Shown in pieces: positions 12,636-24,610 of a DNA stretch of 64,000 bases. Source of the stretch: Haematococcus lacustris (taxonomy: Eukaryota > Chlorophyta > Chlorophyceae > Chlamydomonadales > Haematococcaceae). A program made the position numbers and the translations under genes. The notes under the pieces were generated by a model. The model saw only the letters and a list, made by a program, of their open reading frames with translations, ran no database searches and was not told where the DNA came from. How positions within the stretch are numbered: position 1 is the first letter of the stretch; every line of letters starts with the position of its first letter. The stretch lies in contig JASKMD010000029.1 of assembly GCA_030144725.1 (NCBI GenBank), positions 995,849-1,059,848 of the forward strand. Reading direction: 5' to 3'.

Positions 12636-13374
12636 TTGTTGGTCAGCACATGGCTACTGCCGCCTACGCTGTTGAGCGCTGAGGCTGCATTGTCTGTAAT
12701 CGCACGTCCGTGCCGCTTTGGTTCTTCGGTTGTCAGGCTGCGGGCTTGCACAAAGCGTATTTATGTTCTAGGCCCGCCGTATGAGGGGTGCGCTTGTTGC
12801 CTCGAGCTTCGTTTCTAGGGCGCAGGATTGCGGCCACAGGTGCACAGAATGGTGACGGCTACATGTAAAGCTAAAGAACTTGGTTGTGGCACACCACGAC
12901 CATAAACCGGCTCATGTCCCCACTCTCGCTATTGATACCTAGTGCTGTGATCTACTTATTGGTTTGCAATATCAGAAGGAGCTGGAGCACAACTGGCTGC
13001 CCTGCCACCAGGTACGAGGTGAGCAAGGCAAAGGGCATCAGGCCCACGCACTCCCCTCCTTTGTTCTTCTTTCCTCCTATGCCCCTGTCTCCTTCACGGG
13101 ATGAAGGCAGCGCACGTGCTGCTGCCGTTGCTGTGCTCAAAGTCTGGTTGGCCAGATTCGTGTTATTTTCCAGCCGGCAACCGGATTAGCTACATGTGAC
13201 ATGCGACAAACTTCGAGCTCTTGTAAGCTGGAACATTGAGGCGAGCTGCCCGCCACCCTCAGCTGGATGATTGCGAAAGGGCCTGTAATGATGTTGCTCC
13301 GTGAGTTGCATTGTGGCGGTACATCGTGTCGAGCAGCAAGTTAAACTCATGACAGTGGATGCTTCGTTGAGCAA
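12636..13374. promoter_or_regulatory. Divergent intergenic region (probable shared promoter)
   Basis: The OPR gene begins at about 12635 on the minus strand and the next gene at 13375 on the plus strand, leaving about 740 bp between divergent starts. The interval is less GC-rich than its neighbours and has no convincing exon. No TATA box or other element could be assigned by eye; the promoter role rests on position only. Confidence 0.4.
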
Positions 13375-16300
13375 ATGGACTCAATGGAGCACGCGGACTG
13401 TGCTAGCAAGCGGGGTACGCTTTTATTTTCTTATGCCGCTCCCGAGCAACTGAAGCAGGCTCGATTGGAGGTCGTGCAAGAGCGTGTGAGGTGAGAAGCT
13501 GCCAAGGAAACATGTCGGTGTGCTTGTGGGTACCAAGCTCGTGCGCATGTGCTCTTGCAGGGAGAGGCTGGCAAGGGCAGCAGCAGCAAGGATCCAAGCC
13601 GACCCACTGCAGGGCCTAGAGACCGAGGCTCTCTGGCAGGTGACCTCATGCATGTTTTCACGCTTCTGCACGTCACACCTCCAACATGTCAAGCGCCCAC
13701 CCCCTGCTGTGCAGGACGACACTGCTACCCTTGATGTCAGCCCCCTTCCTGACAGCTGCGTGGCCCTGCCCCCTTCTGGGCTGGACCAGTACCAGCAGCT
13801 GGTGGTCCCGCCTGCTGTGAACAAGTCTGGTGAGGCGCGCATGATGACCGCCAAGCTGGTCAATAAGGGCAAGGTGGACACGTATAGGCAAGGGACCAGG
13901 GACCCCTCGCAGCCTGAAACGCTGGTGAGCAGGTGACTCAGGCTGCAGGGGAGGGGCACCACATGCCTGGGCAGCAGGGCAGGCGCTGAGTCAGTAACAC
14001 AAACAATATACATAGCACATGTTGGGCTGGCTGGCTGGGCAGATGCTGACTGGGCAGGGCCGACAAAGCTGAGGGCCCTCTCCTTCCCCCCAGGTGCCAG
14101 TCAACAGACAGAGTGACAGGGTGAGCAGACAGACTGGGCTGGCCGGGCAGATGCTGACTGTGCAGGGTCAAACAAGCCGTGATGGCCACTGGCTCAGCCC
14201 CCTCCCCTGGCCACCTCCTGTCCCTCTCTCCCCAGACGCCAGCAGACGGACAGGATGAGGTTTCCAGCCGGGCTTTAGGGCAGGTTTTGGTGGGTGCTCA
14301 TGCTTCGCTCAGGGGCCATAAAGCTGGGGTAATGATGGTGTGCGAATCAGGGCTAAGCTGCTGCAATGCTACCAAGCTGGGTGCTCATGTTTGCCCAGGG
14401 AGTGCAACTGGGGTAATGATGGTGTGCGAATCGGGGCTAAGCTGCTGCACAGCTACCAACCACCCTTACCTTGCTCACGGCAGTGTAGGTGCAACCCACG
14501 CAAATTACCCACCCTGACCCTGACCTAACCTCAACACCAACTCTGGGCAGATGCCCAGCCCCCACCCTCATCCTCATTTCTCACCCTCATCCCCACCCTC
14601 ACCCTTATCCTCTCCCTCACCCTCACCCCCACCCTCATCCTCATTTCTCACCCTCACCCCCACTCTGACCCTAGCCTTACCCTCATCCTCCCTCTCCCTT
14701 CCTGCACTGCGCTGCAGGCCATTCCCGTAGCTTATGACCTTAAGACGATGGAGCAGATAGAGGCAGCGGAGATCGCAGCGGCTGCTGCTGCTGCCCGCAG
14801 CAATCGGCGCAGCAGCAGCGTGAGCAGCCGCAGCAGCGGCGCTGCACTCCTGGCAGCCGCCGCCTCCACCCGCAGCCCCTCCCGCACCTCAGCAGCCCGG
14901 CACAGCGCAGACAAGGCAGCTGCAGAGGGCGGGGCAGCCAAGCCCTGGGTTGACCCGCTGCTGAGCAGCCTGAAAGCAAGCGTGCAGGTAGGTGCTGCTG
15001 ATCCAAGGGTAGGGGCTGCGGGTGTGGGTACGGCTATGGGTGAGGCAGGCACACAGGCAGCCTGTCTGCCAGGCTGACGCAAGCTCCACACAGGCTGTGT
15101 GGTGGAGGCTGATGCAGCCCCTGGGCCTGACTAGCACACCAGCCTCATGCTCTGAAACCACCCTAACCCTATCCCTCCATACCTCTCTCCCTCTCCTTCT
15201 CTCTTTATACTTCTCTCCCTACCTCCGAACCCTATCCCTCCATACCTCTCTCCTACTCCCACTCTCCCTCTTCCCTCCCACCCCGGGCATCCTCCCCCTC
15301 CCCCTCCAACCCCGCCCGCCCCCTCAACCCAGCCCCGACCTGCCTGCCCAGGTGCCCTTTGTTCCGGTGCCCCTGCACGGGCTGCCCATCCCCCCCAAGG
15401 GGCTGTCCTGCCCCTCCCGAGTGATCCTGGCAGTGCGCAGCAGTGTGGGCGACGGCTTGGTCCTCCCCCTGCACCATGCGCCCACATACTCCCTCAACAG
15501 CCGCACCCTACCCCCCAGTGACCCAACCCCAGGGGCCCGCCCTGGGGGCCTGCTGGCTGCAGGGCATGGGGGGCTGCCTGGGGGGCAGGGCATGGTGAAG
15601 AGGACGTCCTACCAGGGCGGGAGGGACCTCGGTGATCTGGGGTCACAGGGGCAGGGTGGGGGTGTGACAAGGAGTGACATGCCACTGATCAAGGTAAGGT
15701 CTTGGGGAAGCTGGACAGAGGTAGGTGGGGGGTGGGGGGGAGAGGGCTGGGGTTAGTGTATGTGTGAGTGGGTTTGAAAAGTCACAGAGCTGTGTGTAGG
15801 AGATGAGTTGAGCTTCCAATTGCCAGAATCACAACATTGTAAGATACGTCTTCAATGACACGAGGCGCAGGGCAGTGAGAGAGGAGGTGCAGGAGGAAGA
15901 ATAGCAGGGTGAAGAGGACAACGTTGCTGTCCAGTACCCCAGTGCCTAATGGTCAGCCCCCCTACCCCTCAACACCCCCTGACCCCTTCCTCGCCTGCCC
16001 TGCCCCCCCACCCCCTGATTCCCCCTGCTCCCCCCCTTGCCTCCCTCACAGGTTGACGAGGAGGACCTGCAGGCCGCCTACCGCGCTGCAAGCGAGGCCA
16101 AGCTGCGTGCAGCCGAGGCGCGCCTCGCCCAGGCCAGCCGCGCGCTGCAGGCTGGGGGCAGCGCGTCCGCCTCCTCACGCTCGCTGCGCAGGGGGGCCTC
16201 CGCGCGTGCCAGCCGCAGCCCACCCCGCCAAGGCCTGCCGGGTCCAGCCGCAGCTGCGCAGTCAGGGCCAGCACCTGGGACGAGGGCGTGGTCAGCAGCC

Positions 16301-17303
16301 AAGGAGAAGGAAGCCGGCGAGACGTTGGCGGTGGTGTCCAGGGCGGTGGTGGACGCAGTGGCTGCAGCGATGGCGGCAGGGGTGAGGGAGGAGGGGGGGC
16401 TCGGGGCCTGAGACCTTGGGCCTGGTGGAGGGAGCAGCAGCCATGGGGGGCCTGAAGCCCCCACCGCCAACACTGTCCCCTGCCCCCACCTCGGTGGGGG
16501 GTGCCATGGTGTCAGGTGCACCTAGCACAGCAGCAGTGGCGGGACCCGTGGTGGCTGCAGCTGCTGCTGGCCCCACCTCTGGCCCCCTGGCTGCACCCAG
16601 CTCAGCCCTGCTGCACAGCCCCAGGCCCTCTGTGGCCCCAGGACCTGACCTCACACCTGGAAGCTGGGAAGCAGCTGGCCCCCCTGCAACCCTCGGCCGC
16701 TTGCCCTCAGGGGCGCTGCCCACCCACACCCTGCACAACCAGCTGCCAGCGGCAGACCTGCTGCCGGGTGCTGCCCCCCTAGCTGACCATCAACTAGAGC
16801 AGCACACCCACCAGCTGGACCCTCCAGCCCCCCCTGCTGCTCCTCCTGGGCAACCCCCTCCCGCAGGCAGCCAGGCGCTTCAGGCCTTGCCCCAGCCGCT
16901 GTCTCTACCAGTAGGGCCTCCCCCCCCTCACCCCAGGCGCTGCCCTGCTCACCCCTCCACCTGCCCACCCCCTGCCACCGGCCCTTCAGCCCACCTGCAC
17001 CCCTCCCCCTGCACAGGGCAGTGGCCGCCATCAGGGGCATGACCCAGTGCACCTGCCCTGGCAGAAAGCCCAGGGCGGGGTGTCTGAGTCAGCGCCTGCA
17101 CCACTACTGCCACCTGTGGCTCCCCTTCCAGAGGCTCAAGGGCTGGACCCTGCTGCAGCTTCTGGGCAGCTTCCTGTGCAAGTGCACACCAATGCACTGG
17201 CGCCACCCAGCCAAGGGCACACCCCTACTGAACTCCAGCCCCCGCCACAGCTTTTGCTCTCACACCCCCAAGCGCCACCGCAGCAAGCATCAATACAGAG
17301 TGC

Positions 17304-17334
<31 letters not shown>

Positions 17335-19159
17335 AGGCAGGACCAGCAGCAACAGCAGGCCCGGCAGCAGGAGCAGCACGACCAGCAGCAGCAGGCCTAC
17401 AGGGCAGGAGCCATGCCCCTGGACATGACCCAGCAGTACCTCCTCCCCCTCCCCCTCGCGCCAGCCTTGCAACCGGCCTCAACCCTAACAGCAGCCCCGA
17501 ACAGCAACCCCAACACTGCTGCTGCTGCCCTCCCCTCCGCCTCCCACCCCCCTCCCTCCACCCCCCCTCCACAGCCCCGCACCCGCCCAGCCTCAGCAAC
17601 CCCGGACCTGCCAGCCAGCAGCAGCAGGCCTCGCCTGCACTCCGCCCCCCCACGGGCAGCAGCTGCCTCGGCCCCCGCCCACCCGCCCCATCCTCCCCCC
17701 ATGCCCACCCAGCCCACCCCCACCACCTTCCTCACCGCCCTGTACACTCAGTCCATGCCCCGGCACTCCGCCGCCCCCGCCCCTACCACTAGTTTGGGTC
17801 TCGAGGCGCAGTCAGGGTTCGCCTCATACCGGGCAGGCCGGCAGCCTGGGGCACCGCGGGCAGCTGGGGTGGGTGGGGCGGAAGCAGAGGCCAGGGGCAA
17901 CCCAGAGGGGCATGGCATGGGAGGGGCAGGCCTGGTGCCAGCCCCTGGGTCAAACAGGGTCAGCCTCGGGGGGCAGCAGGCAGCAGCAGCAGCAGCAGTG
18001 GTGCTCACACGCAAGACCAGCTCCAGGTGAGGCCCTTGGTGGCGCCAGGCTGGTGGGATCTTTGGGTAGCAGCTGTTCCGTTTGCTGGACCTCATCTGTA
18101 CCATGCACATGCCTGGCTCGACTGTCATGTCGCCACCCCTGCCTTCCCTCGTTTCATGATTTTGACCCCCACAATCCCGTGTCATGAGGTTAAGGTAGGT
18201 GGCGTAGGGGCGAAAGCTTATGCCTTACCCAAACCCAACATCGTGTATGTATGCCGGACCAGTAGTCTGGTTTAGGGCCAAGGTGGGGGAGCACATAAGA
18301 TACCCCATCCTATCATCCGATCATCCGACCATCGTAGATAAACATGGACATGCTTGCTTGCAGGGACCGCCACGGGCCGTTGGCCTGGCGCGGTCACATT
18401 TCCGCCTCAGGCGTCGCGGACCCATTCCCTCCTGCTTCCTCGCCCGGAGCACTTTCGCCCGGAGCTGCGCTCAGCAGCCTGCTCAGCCCGCGGTTGTTCC
18501 AACATTACCCAGGCTTTTCAAGCTTCACCGCGTCGGACGGATTAAAATCACCCGCGAGCCTGGCTAGCGCCCTCCGTGCGTCTGTCAGCGCTCGCCCTGG
18601 CAGTGCGGTGTGGCGCGGAAATGCTGACGTGGGGACGATCGGCTTCGCGGCAGGGCCGCCGCCCCGGCCAGGGGCCGCATCACACGCAGCTGGCCACGGT
18701 TCCATAACGGTTCTGCAGCCAGCGGCGCAAGTGCAGGCCATGCTTGCGTTGCCGCATTCCCTTCCTGGGGGGATGCCGGGCCCAGCGCGTCCCGCTCGAC
18801 CCAACACTGCCGGACCGCGCTCAAACGGTGCCGGGCAGGGTGGCTTTGGATTTCCTGCTGGGCAACAGCCTCACGCTCGCCCAGGGTCCGCAGTCGCCAG
18901 CCAACCCACACCTGCTTGGCCCTCGCCCGCAGTTGCGCAGCAGCAGCAACGCCAGGGAGAGGGCCCAACAGCTGGGTCTAGCCCTGCTACATGGGGGCTG
19001 CAACCCAGCCCGCGGCCCTCCCTGCCACGCCCCCCACCCAGCTCAACGCTAGAGGGCGCAGGCAGCCCCTCCTTGTCCCCCGCAGGAGCCGGCGTGCCGA
19101 GTCGGAGGCAGCGGCCCCCGAGTGCCGGCGCCTGGTCCCGGTCGCTGGTGCGAGGCTGA
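13375..19159 (+). CDS. Unrecognised Ala/Pro/Ser/Gln-rich protein, at least 10 exons
   Basis: I do not recognise this protein. The start at 13375 follows an in-frame TAA near 13341 and opens with MDSMEHADCASKRGTLLF. Exons read as 13375-13490, 13561-13639, 13715-13924, 14094-14120, 14236-14259, 14718-14987, 15352-15693, 16052-16381, about 16413-16910, 17017-18026 and 18364-19159 (TGA). All junctions keep phase except that between 16382 and about 16440, which is unresolved: the phase-compatible intron would be only 31 nt. The N-terminal ~100 residues are charged and helical (QARLEVVQERVRERLARAAA); later come Ala-rich helices (residues MEQIEAAEIAAAAAAARSNR), a conserved-looking block starting VPFVPVPLHGLPIPPKGL, a Gln-rich run, and a Ser/Pro-rich basic tail ending SRRQRPPSAGAWSRSLVRG. 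No signal peptide or membrane segment is evident. Coding is likely from phase agreement; function is unknown. Confidence 0.7.
14022..14270 (+). repeat. Tandemly duplicated mini-exon segment
   Basis: Two adjacent segments (about 14022-14120 and 14125-14262) share the block around GGGCAGATGCTGACT and each ends in a small phase-0 exon: 27 nt encoding VPVNRQSDR and 24 nt encoding TPADGQDE. Each has a pyrimidine-rich acceptor and a GT donor. Confidence 0.6.
14328..14462 (+). repeat. ~84-bp tandem duplication in an intron
   Basis: The block beginning GGGGTAATGATGGTGTGCGA occurs at about 14328 and again at about 14412 with few differences. Both copies lie in the intron before the exon at 14718. Confidence 0.8.
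14515..14700. repeat. Degenerate CCCTCA / CCCTGA / CCCTAA-like array
   Basis: Imperfect 6-7 base units (CCCTGAC, CCCTCAT, CCCTCACC) fill the 3' part of the intron just before the acceptor at 14717. They are telomere-like in style but too variable to be functional telomere repeats. Confidence 0.7.
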
Positions 19160-19928
19160 GCGACCATGCAGGGGCGGAGGCTGGTGTTGCGAGGGGCACC
19201 GTGGCAGGTAGTGATGCATGAACGTCCGGTGTTGGTTGCTGCTGACCGGTTCCGGTGTGGCGCAAACTATCGCGCTTAAGCTGATGCGCAACACCCCATT
19301 GTTTGGCGTGTTTCTATGTCCGAGGCAGAGAAGAGGCTGCTTACAACTAAACAGCACCGCAGAACACCGTACATGACATACTATGTTCAGGCACAAGTTG
19401 AAGCATTGCAGCATTGAGGCACCTTCGTGAAGCTGGTGGCCTATATACATAGGTCTTGAGGCTTGTGCTACGGCGCCATCGTGAGGTGACGAGTCTGATT
19501 AAAACCAGTGATTAACATTTTGCGATATGTCATTGGGAAATGGAACGATGAAAACTCATTGCGCCGCAGAGAACTGGTTTGCCTAACTTGTCCAGGTAGA
19601 CTGTCTCCGCTGCATGAGCTGACCCACTTTTCTGGTTGAAGTCCAGAGACCTGAGACACCAAGGTCAAGGTGGTGGGGACAGCAACGTGCAAACCCATTA
19701 TGTGACTTTCTATGTTTGTGCTTGTCTATCTGCCCACCCGTTTACCTTCAGCTCAGCTGAGGCACCGAGGCTGACAAGCAAACAGCCGCAGTTTTGAGGT
19801 CAGAGGGAGGACGTGCTAGAAAGCAGCCAAAAACCATGCACACCCCTTCCTCCCTTGGCTGCCATGCATTCGTGGCCGTGCTGGACGCGATGGCGAGGGG
19901 GACAGCTTTATAACTTTGCTCGCTGCCC
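19160..19928. other. Convergent intergenic region
   Basis: This lies between the stop of the plus-strand unknown gene (19159) and the stop of the minus-strand GILT gene (19929). No ORF with a recognisable domain is present. It should hold both 3' UTRs. Confidence 0.5.
19341..19345 (-). promoter_or_regulatory. Candidate TGTAA poly(A) signal of the GILT gene
   Basis: TGTAA, the usual chlorophycean polyadenylation motif, is on the minus strand about 584 nt past the GILT stop. It is the first such motif seen downstream. A five-base match is weak evidence. Confidence 0.3.
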
Positions 19929-22536
19929 TCAGGCCTGCTCGCGTAGCTCAGGCATGCTGTGTGCACATTTTCGACCAGCCCTGAGGGTGGGGTCGGGCTC
20001 CTCAAAACATGCGTCTGGCAACCTGGGCACACACACACACACACGAAAACACACACGCACATCTGCATACATACGTGCATGCCCTAAACCTGAACCCTAA
20101 CTCTAACCCTTAACCTAGTACCCAAAAACTTTAAACCCTCACCCATGCCATCACAGCCCAATAGAATGGCCCTTGGGCCTGTATGACGATGGAGTGGTAT
20201 CAGTGCCGTGAGCACCATGCCCCAGCCCTCCAGGGCAAGGGGGCGAGGCTGCCCCTGACCCTTGCCACCTCAACAGCCCCGCAGTAGCCCCTGCCCCGCC
20301 TCACCTGTCCTTCCCTAACTCTAACCCTAAACCGCAAATGCTCTTCCTTAACCCTGACTCCTAATCCTAACCCCTACAGCCTCAATCCAAACCCTCAACC
20401 CTAACTCTCACTCTACACCCCAATCCAAATTATTTACCCCGTGACCTGCCCCGCCCCGCCTCACCTGTCCTTTCCCCCATACGCCGCACACACCAGGCTG
20501 AGCAGCGCATCCGCGGCGTCATACAGGGGCACTGCATGGCTGCTGTCTCCCCCGTGCTGTGAGGTCATGGTCACCCAGGGCACGCCTGAATGGGGCGGCT
20601 GCAGCGCCTGCGTCTTCATCCCGGCAGCCAGCTGCAGCGCCCTGCCCTCCGGGCCAGTGTGGCATCTGCACCCAGGCCAGGAGGGGGCCAGGTTGGGGAG
20701 AGGCATGGAGGAGGTGTGCAGTGGGACCGGCGTGACGGCTGAAGAAGGTAGAGGTGTGGGTGGTTGTAGAGGTGGTGGGGTCCCGGAGCTGGGGCGGAGC
20801 GGAGACTGTGGGATGGAAGCAGAAGAGAGGTATGGGAGAGGAGGAGAGAGAGGAAGGGAGGTAAGGAGAGGAGGAAGGGAAGGGGGGCATGGGAAACAGT
20901 TCAGAGGATGAAGCAGAAGAGGGGGTGCCAGGGGTGGTAGGATGATTGGCAGGGCGGAGGGGGAGAGCATCTGCTGGGATCTCACTGCCAGATGGTGTGC
21001 GGGTCCATGCTGGCGACAGCTGCACATCTGCTGGACAGCTGCTCCATGTTCTGGGCCGCTGGTGTGATGGCGCCACGCTCCAGGCAAGCAAGGTAGGGGA
21101 ACCATTCCTCCTGCACCAGACAGAAACTGCTGATGAGTCATTGATGGGAGGGGGAGGGGGAGGGGGAGGGGGAGGGGGAGGGGGAGGGGGAGGGGGAGGG
21201 GGAGGGGGAGGGGGAGGGGGAGGGGGAGGGGGAGGGGGAGGGGGGAGGGGGAGGGGGAGGGGGAGGGGGAGGGGGAGGGGGAGGGGGAGGGGGAGGGGGA
21301 GGGGGAGGGGGAGGGGGAGGGGGAGGGGGAGGGGGAGGGGGAGGGGGAGGGGGAGGGGGAGGGGGAGGGGGAGGGGGGGGGGTGGAGGGAGAATTGACTG
21401 GTTTGATCGATTGGATGTTTCAGTTCATACCTGGTCCGGATAGTGGTGGATTGTGCATGACAGGAGAGAGTTCAGACGGCACTCTGCCTCCCCATGTTGG
21501 CAGCTCCAGGTCAGGTTCACCGGCCCTGGGCTCAGTCTGGCATTACCCCAGGGCACCAGCTCCAGCTTCATGAGCTTGGCGACGCCTTTGCTGCGCAGCA
21601 TCGAGTCAGGGGTGGAGGAGGTGAACGGCTGGGCTGTGGGTGGCTGGCTGTTTTGATTTATCAACAGGTTGGGGGAAGGTGGACAGCGCTGCCTTGCCTG
21701 TGGTCAATCTGTGGGATGATAGCTGACACAGCAGTTGGTCAGGAGATGGAGGACAGTGTGCTGCTGCCGCTGCCGCTGCCGCTGCCGCTGCCGCTGCCGC
21801 TGCCGCTGCCGCTGCCGCTGCCGCTGCTGCTGCCACGGCTGTGAGCTGAGGCATGCTGTGGGCCGGTCCCGGTGGCTCACTTGAACATGGGCTCCAGGGT
21901 GTCCAGGGTGAAGGCGCGGCAGTAGGGGCACAGCGCCTCACTGAAGAAGGTCACCTGGGGGCGGCCGTCAGAGCTAGCCTTAAACCCTGCAGGCCAGGCA
22001 GAGCAGGCAGGGGTGGCCACAGGAACAGCAGAGCAGGCCCAGGGGTGGCCATAGGGGCAGGCATAGCGGGCAGGGGTGGCGGCAGGGGCAGGAAGGGCTG
22101 GCATGGGTGTCGATAGGGGCAGCTGGGGCAGGTCAGGGCAGGCAGGGAAGGTCAGGCAGGGACAGCTGGTAGGGCATGGCTCCAAGAGGGTGGTGATGGC
22201 TCAACACGGCGGACATTGCCCCTTCAGCAAAGGTGGAGTAAGCGATACACGCACAGCAGTGAGGCCCTCCCTGAAAGAACTCGGCTGGCAAATGGAGGTT
22301 CTCGTATCGGTGGTGTAATAAACAGGGAGTTGTAGAGATTGTCTCACGAAGCTCTTAATACAGGCCCAAGGGCCATGATAGTTAGCAACCACACAGGTCC
22401 TGGTGATCATGCCGAGCCTGAGATGTTGTCGTGGCCGCGGGGTGCAATGGCTGTGGCATGCGCAAACACCTTTCACTACCAGCAGCAGCAGCATCGGGAC
22501 CGCTGCGAGCTTCCCCGTCGTGGTGGTCCATTTCAT
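19929..22536 (-). CDS. GILT-family thiol reductase, 6 exons
   Basis: Gamma-interferon-inducible lysosomal thiol reductase family: soluble secretory or vacuolar enzymes that reduce protein disulfides at low pH. Exons: 22536-22470, 21986-21881, 21590-21431, 21110-20986, 20665-20465, 20022-19929. Phases agree and give 250 aa, normal for the family. The N-terminus, MKWTTTTGKLAAVPMLLLLV, is a signal peptide. VTFFSEALCPYCRAF carries the catalytic CxxC as CPYC. The GILT signature is complete as CQHGEAECRLNSLLSC, followed by IHHYP; QCHTGPEGRALQL and PHSGVPWVTM match the later conserved blocks, and VCAAYGGKDRLPDACF the C-terminal cysteines. The exon 1 donor (AAAG|GTGTTT) is the least certain junction; a donor about 40 nt later also keeps phase. 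Introns hold a 240-bp (GGGGGA)n array, a (GCTGCC)n array and telomere-like sequence. Confidence 0.93.
20078..20435. repeat. Degenerate CCCTAA telomere-like sequence in a GILT intron
   Basis: Two clusters (about 20078-20135 and 20305-20435) of imperfect CCCTAA, CTCTAACCC and CCCTAAACC units sit in the last GILT intron (20023-20464). Between them, about 20293-20315 repeats the sequence over the real donor at 20454-20476 (CCCGCCTCACCTGTCCTT). Confidence 0.75.
21142..21383. repeat. (GGGGGA)n hexamer array
   Basis: About 40 units of GGGGGA with one register break near 21241, in the GILT intron 21111-21430. On the gene strand it is TCCCCC, upstream of the acceptor at 21111. Confidence 0.97.
21764..21836. 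repeat. (GCTGCC)n hexamer array
   Basis: About 11 units of GCTGCC or GCCGCT in the GILT intron 21591-21880. Confidence 0.9.
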
Positions 22537-24600
22537 TTTCTAGGCCGGCCCGCTGAGACGGCAACGTCCGCAGAGCGTTTGCAAGGATCAGATTAGGTGC
22601 ATCATGGGTATGGAGTGCTAGGGTTTGCGGTTGGCGTCGTGTGACCTGGCCTGCTGGCTTTCCCTCAGAGCCTCCCAACCCTCTTGAAAAGAGGGTGTGT
22701 CTTTTACACGAGGTTTATTTCTTGCTCCAGATGCCGATTGAGCATCGAAGCACACCAGTGTGTAGAGGACTCGCTTGGCTACACGGAATGCCTGTCCTCA
22801 GCTCTATCAAATGTATACATGATGCACTACGTGGGCGTGAACCTGGCATACATTTTGTGGGCAGATATCACCATGCACGCCTCCTCCACCCTCGACCTTC
22901 CTAATGATGCCGTGATGACGCATACGCAAGTATGTGTGCAATCGCGCTTTGTGTTGCGATGGCCGATATCGCGAGTTTGAAACCCAAGAAGCTGAAATGC
23001 TTCTTTAACGCACCCACACCACTGCTTATGCTGCGATTAGGACAGCTGCCTACTTCTTAGCATCGATTAGCTTTCACGCGTCATTTGTGTCGCTCGCGCT
23101 GTCACGCGTAAGACGGAGTAGTTGTATGCTCTAGCGGTTCAACAAGACACTATGTGGACCCTTCACACTTGACTACAGTAGACTATGTGGCCTGATAGTC
23201 AAATTGACCGCGGGACTCTTCATACTCAAGCCTTTTCTGCTCGTTTCGCTGTCTACGCCCCGTATTCGTTGTAGCTAGAGCATGTGTTCAGATGCGCAGT
23301 CTTCGTTCTGTCGCTTAAGCGGTTTCGGACATCACCACCGGTTCGGTCCACGGTGCTAACACCAGCTGTCAAATGCACTCCCACTCCCACCTGGCCCGAC
23401 TCGCACCCCTAGGCAAGGCAAGGCCTCTACACTTCATAGCAAAGCACCCAAGCAACACCACTATTCACATCCACATTGACCACTTGCATGCGCTGCCTCT
23501 ACCAATGTTACAGTTCAACTTCAGACGTGGTATGCATGAGCTTTGAATGCGCTTGCAAGTCTTTTAGCCTTGCATGCGTGAGATGTGATTTTCGGTTTAC
23601 TTAAGTTGAGGCCAGGCAGGATTTGGGGTTCGCGGAGAATGGCCTTCAAACATACTACTCGGGATCACTGATTAGAGAGCTGAGAAGAATGTAGAGACAT
23701 GTAAGGATGGATCTTGGCCACTCGATGTCTGAAGCGCGCTACTTCCAGAGTACGAAAGCATTAGCAACAGCCATTAAGCAGCCACTACCACTGTCGGAAT
23801 AGATTCTGGCCTCCGTCGCCAGCCATGTATACTGCTGCCCCGGCTATACTCTAACATTAAGATGCCATGGCCTAGGTGCCACTGCCAACCCCCTTGCCCT
23901 CTCATTCAGACGTCCCTGTACTAGCATGGTTAGAGGCAGTAGAGGCGGAGGCAGCTTGCTTTAGCCTTTGCTTTAGCGACAACTTGTGTCATGCATGCCG
24001 CGCCGTGCATACCACATTGGTTGGGTACAATAGATGAGCAACATATACTTGATGGCAAACAGCTAAGTTATGCTTATTATGATGTTTCAAGCAAGTGTCT
24101 TCACAGAGTTGCTGGGCGTGTTGCTTGTGGCAGTGTGCCTAACCCCCCCCCTAACCCTTTGACAAAGAAGCTCATATTCGCTTGCCGTTGCCTCTGAAAC
24201 TGACCTGCTGTTGGCGAGGACCTCGAGTTCCGTTGTCGATTACCATAGTTATTGCAGCTACGCAGGGTGCTTGTCACGCACCCCTTGCCACGCCCGGCTC
24301 TCAACACAGACAAGGGGGATTTAACGTGCCCTTCGAGCAGTTACACCTCGAAGACAGTCAAGGTACGCTCGCGACCAGCGCATGAAGATGCCATCTCGAT
24401 CAGCCCTCAATAGCGTCTGCAGTCCGACTATGGAGGGCAATGCGATGAGCAACACAACATGCGCACAACTCGCTCATTGTCTTAACAAAATCCGGGTAGC
24501 CAGTTTGCAACATGGCAACCCTGGGCTGCGCGAGCCAAAGCTGTCGTAGCAACATAGACAAGGGCATGCTAATACCAGGTCGGGAGCAGGGGACAACTGG
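22537..24600. other. Gene-poor, less GC-rich interval
   Basis: No ORF here shows a recognisable domain or credible splice pattern, and base composition is visibly less GC-rich than in the gene regions. The left end should contain the GILT promoter. Otherwise I see nothing identifiable. Confidence 0.5.
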
Positions 24601-24610
24601 AGCAAGTGTA

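Noticed and set aside
22684..22980. Plus-strand 98-codon Cys-rich frame
   Set aside because: No domain, no splice partners and composition like its non-coding surroundings.
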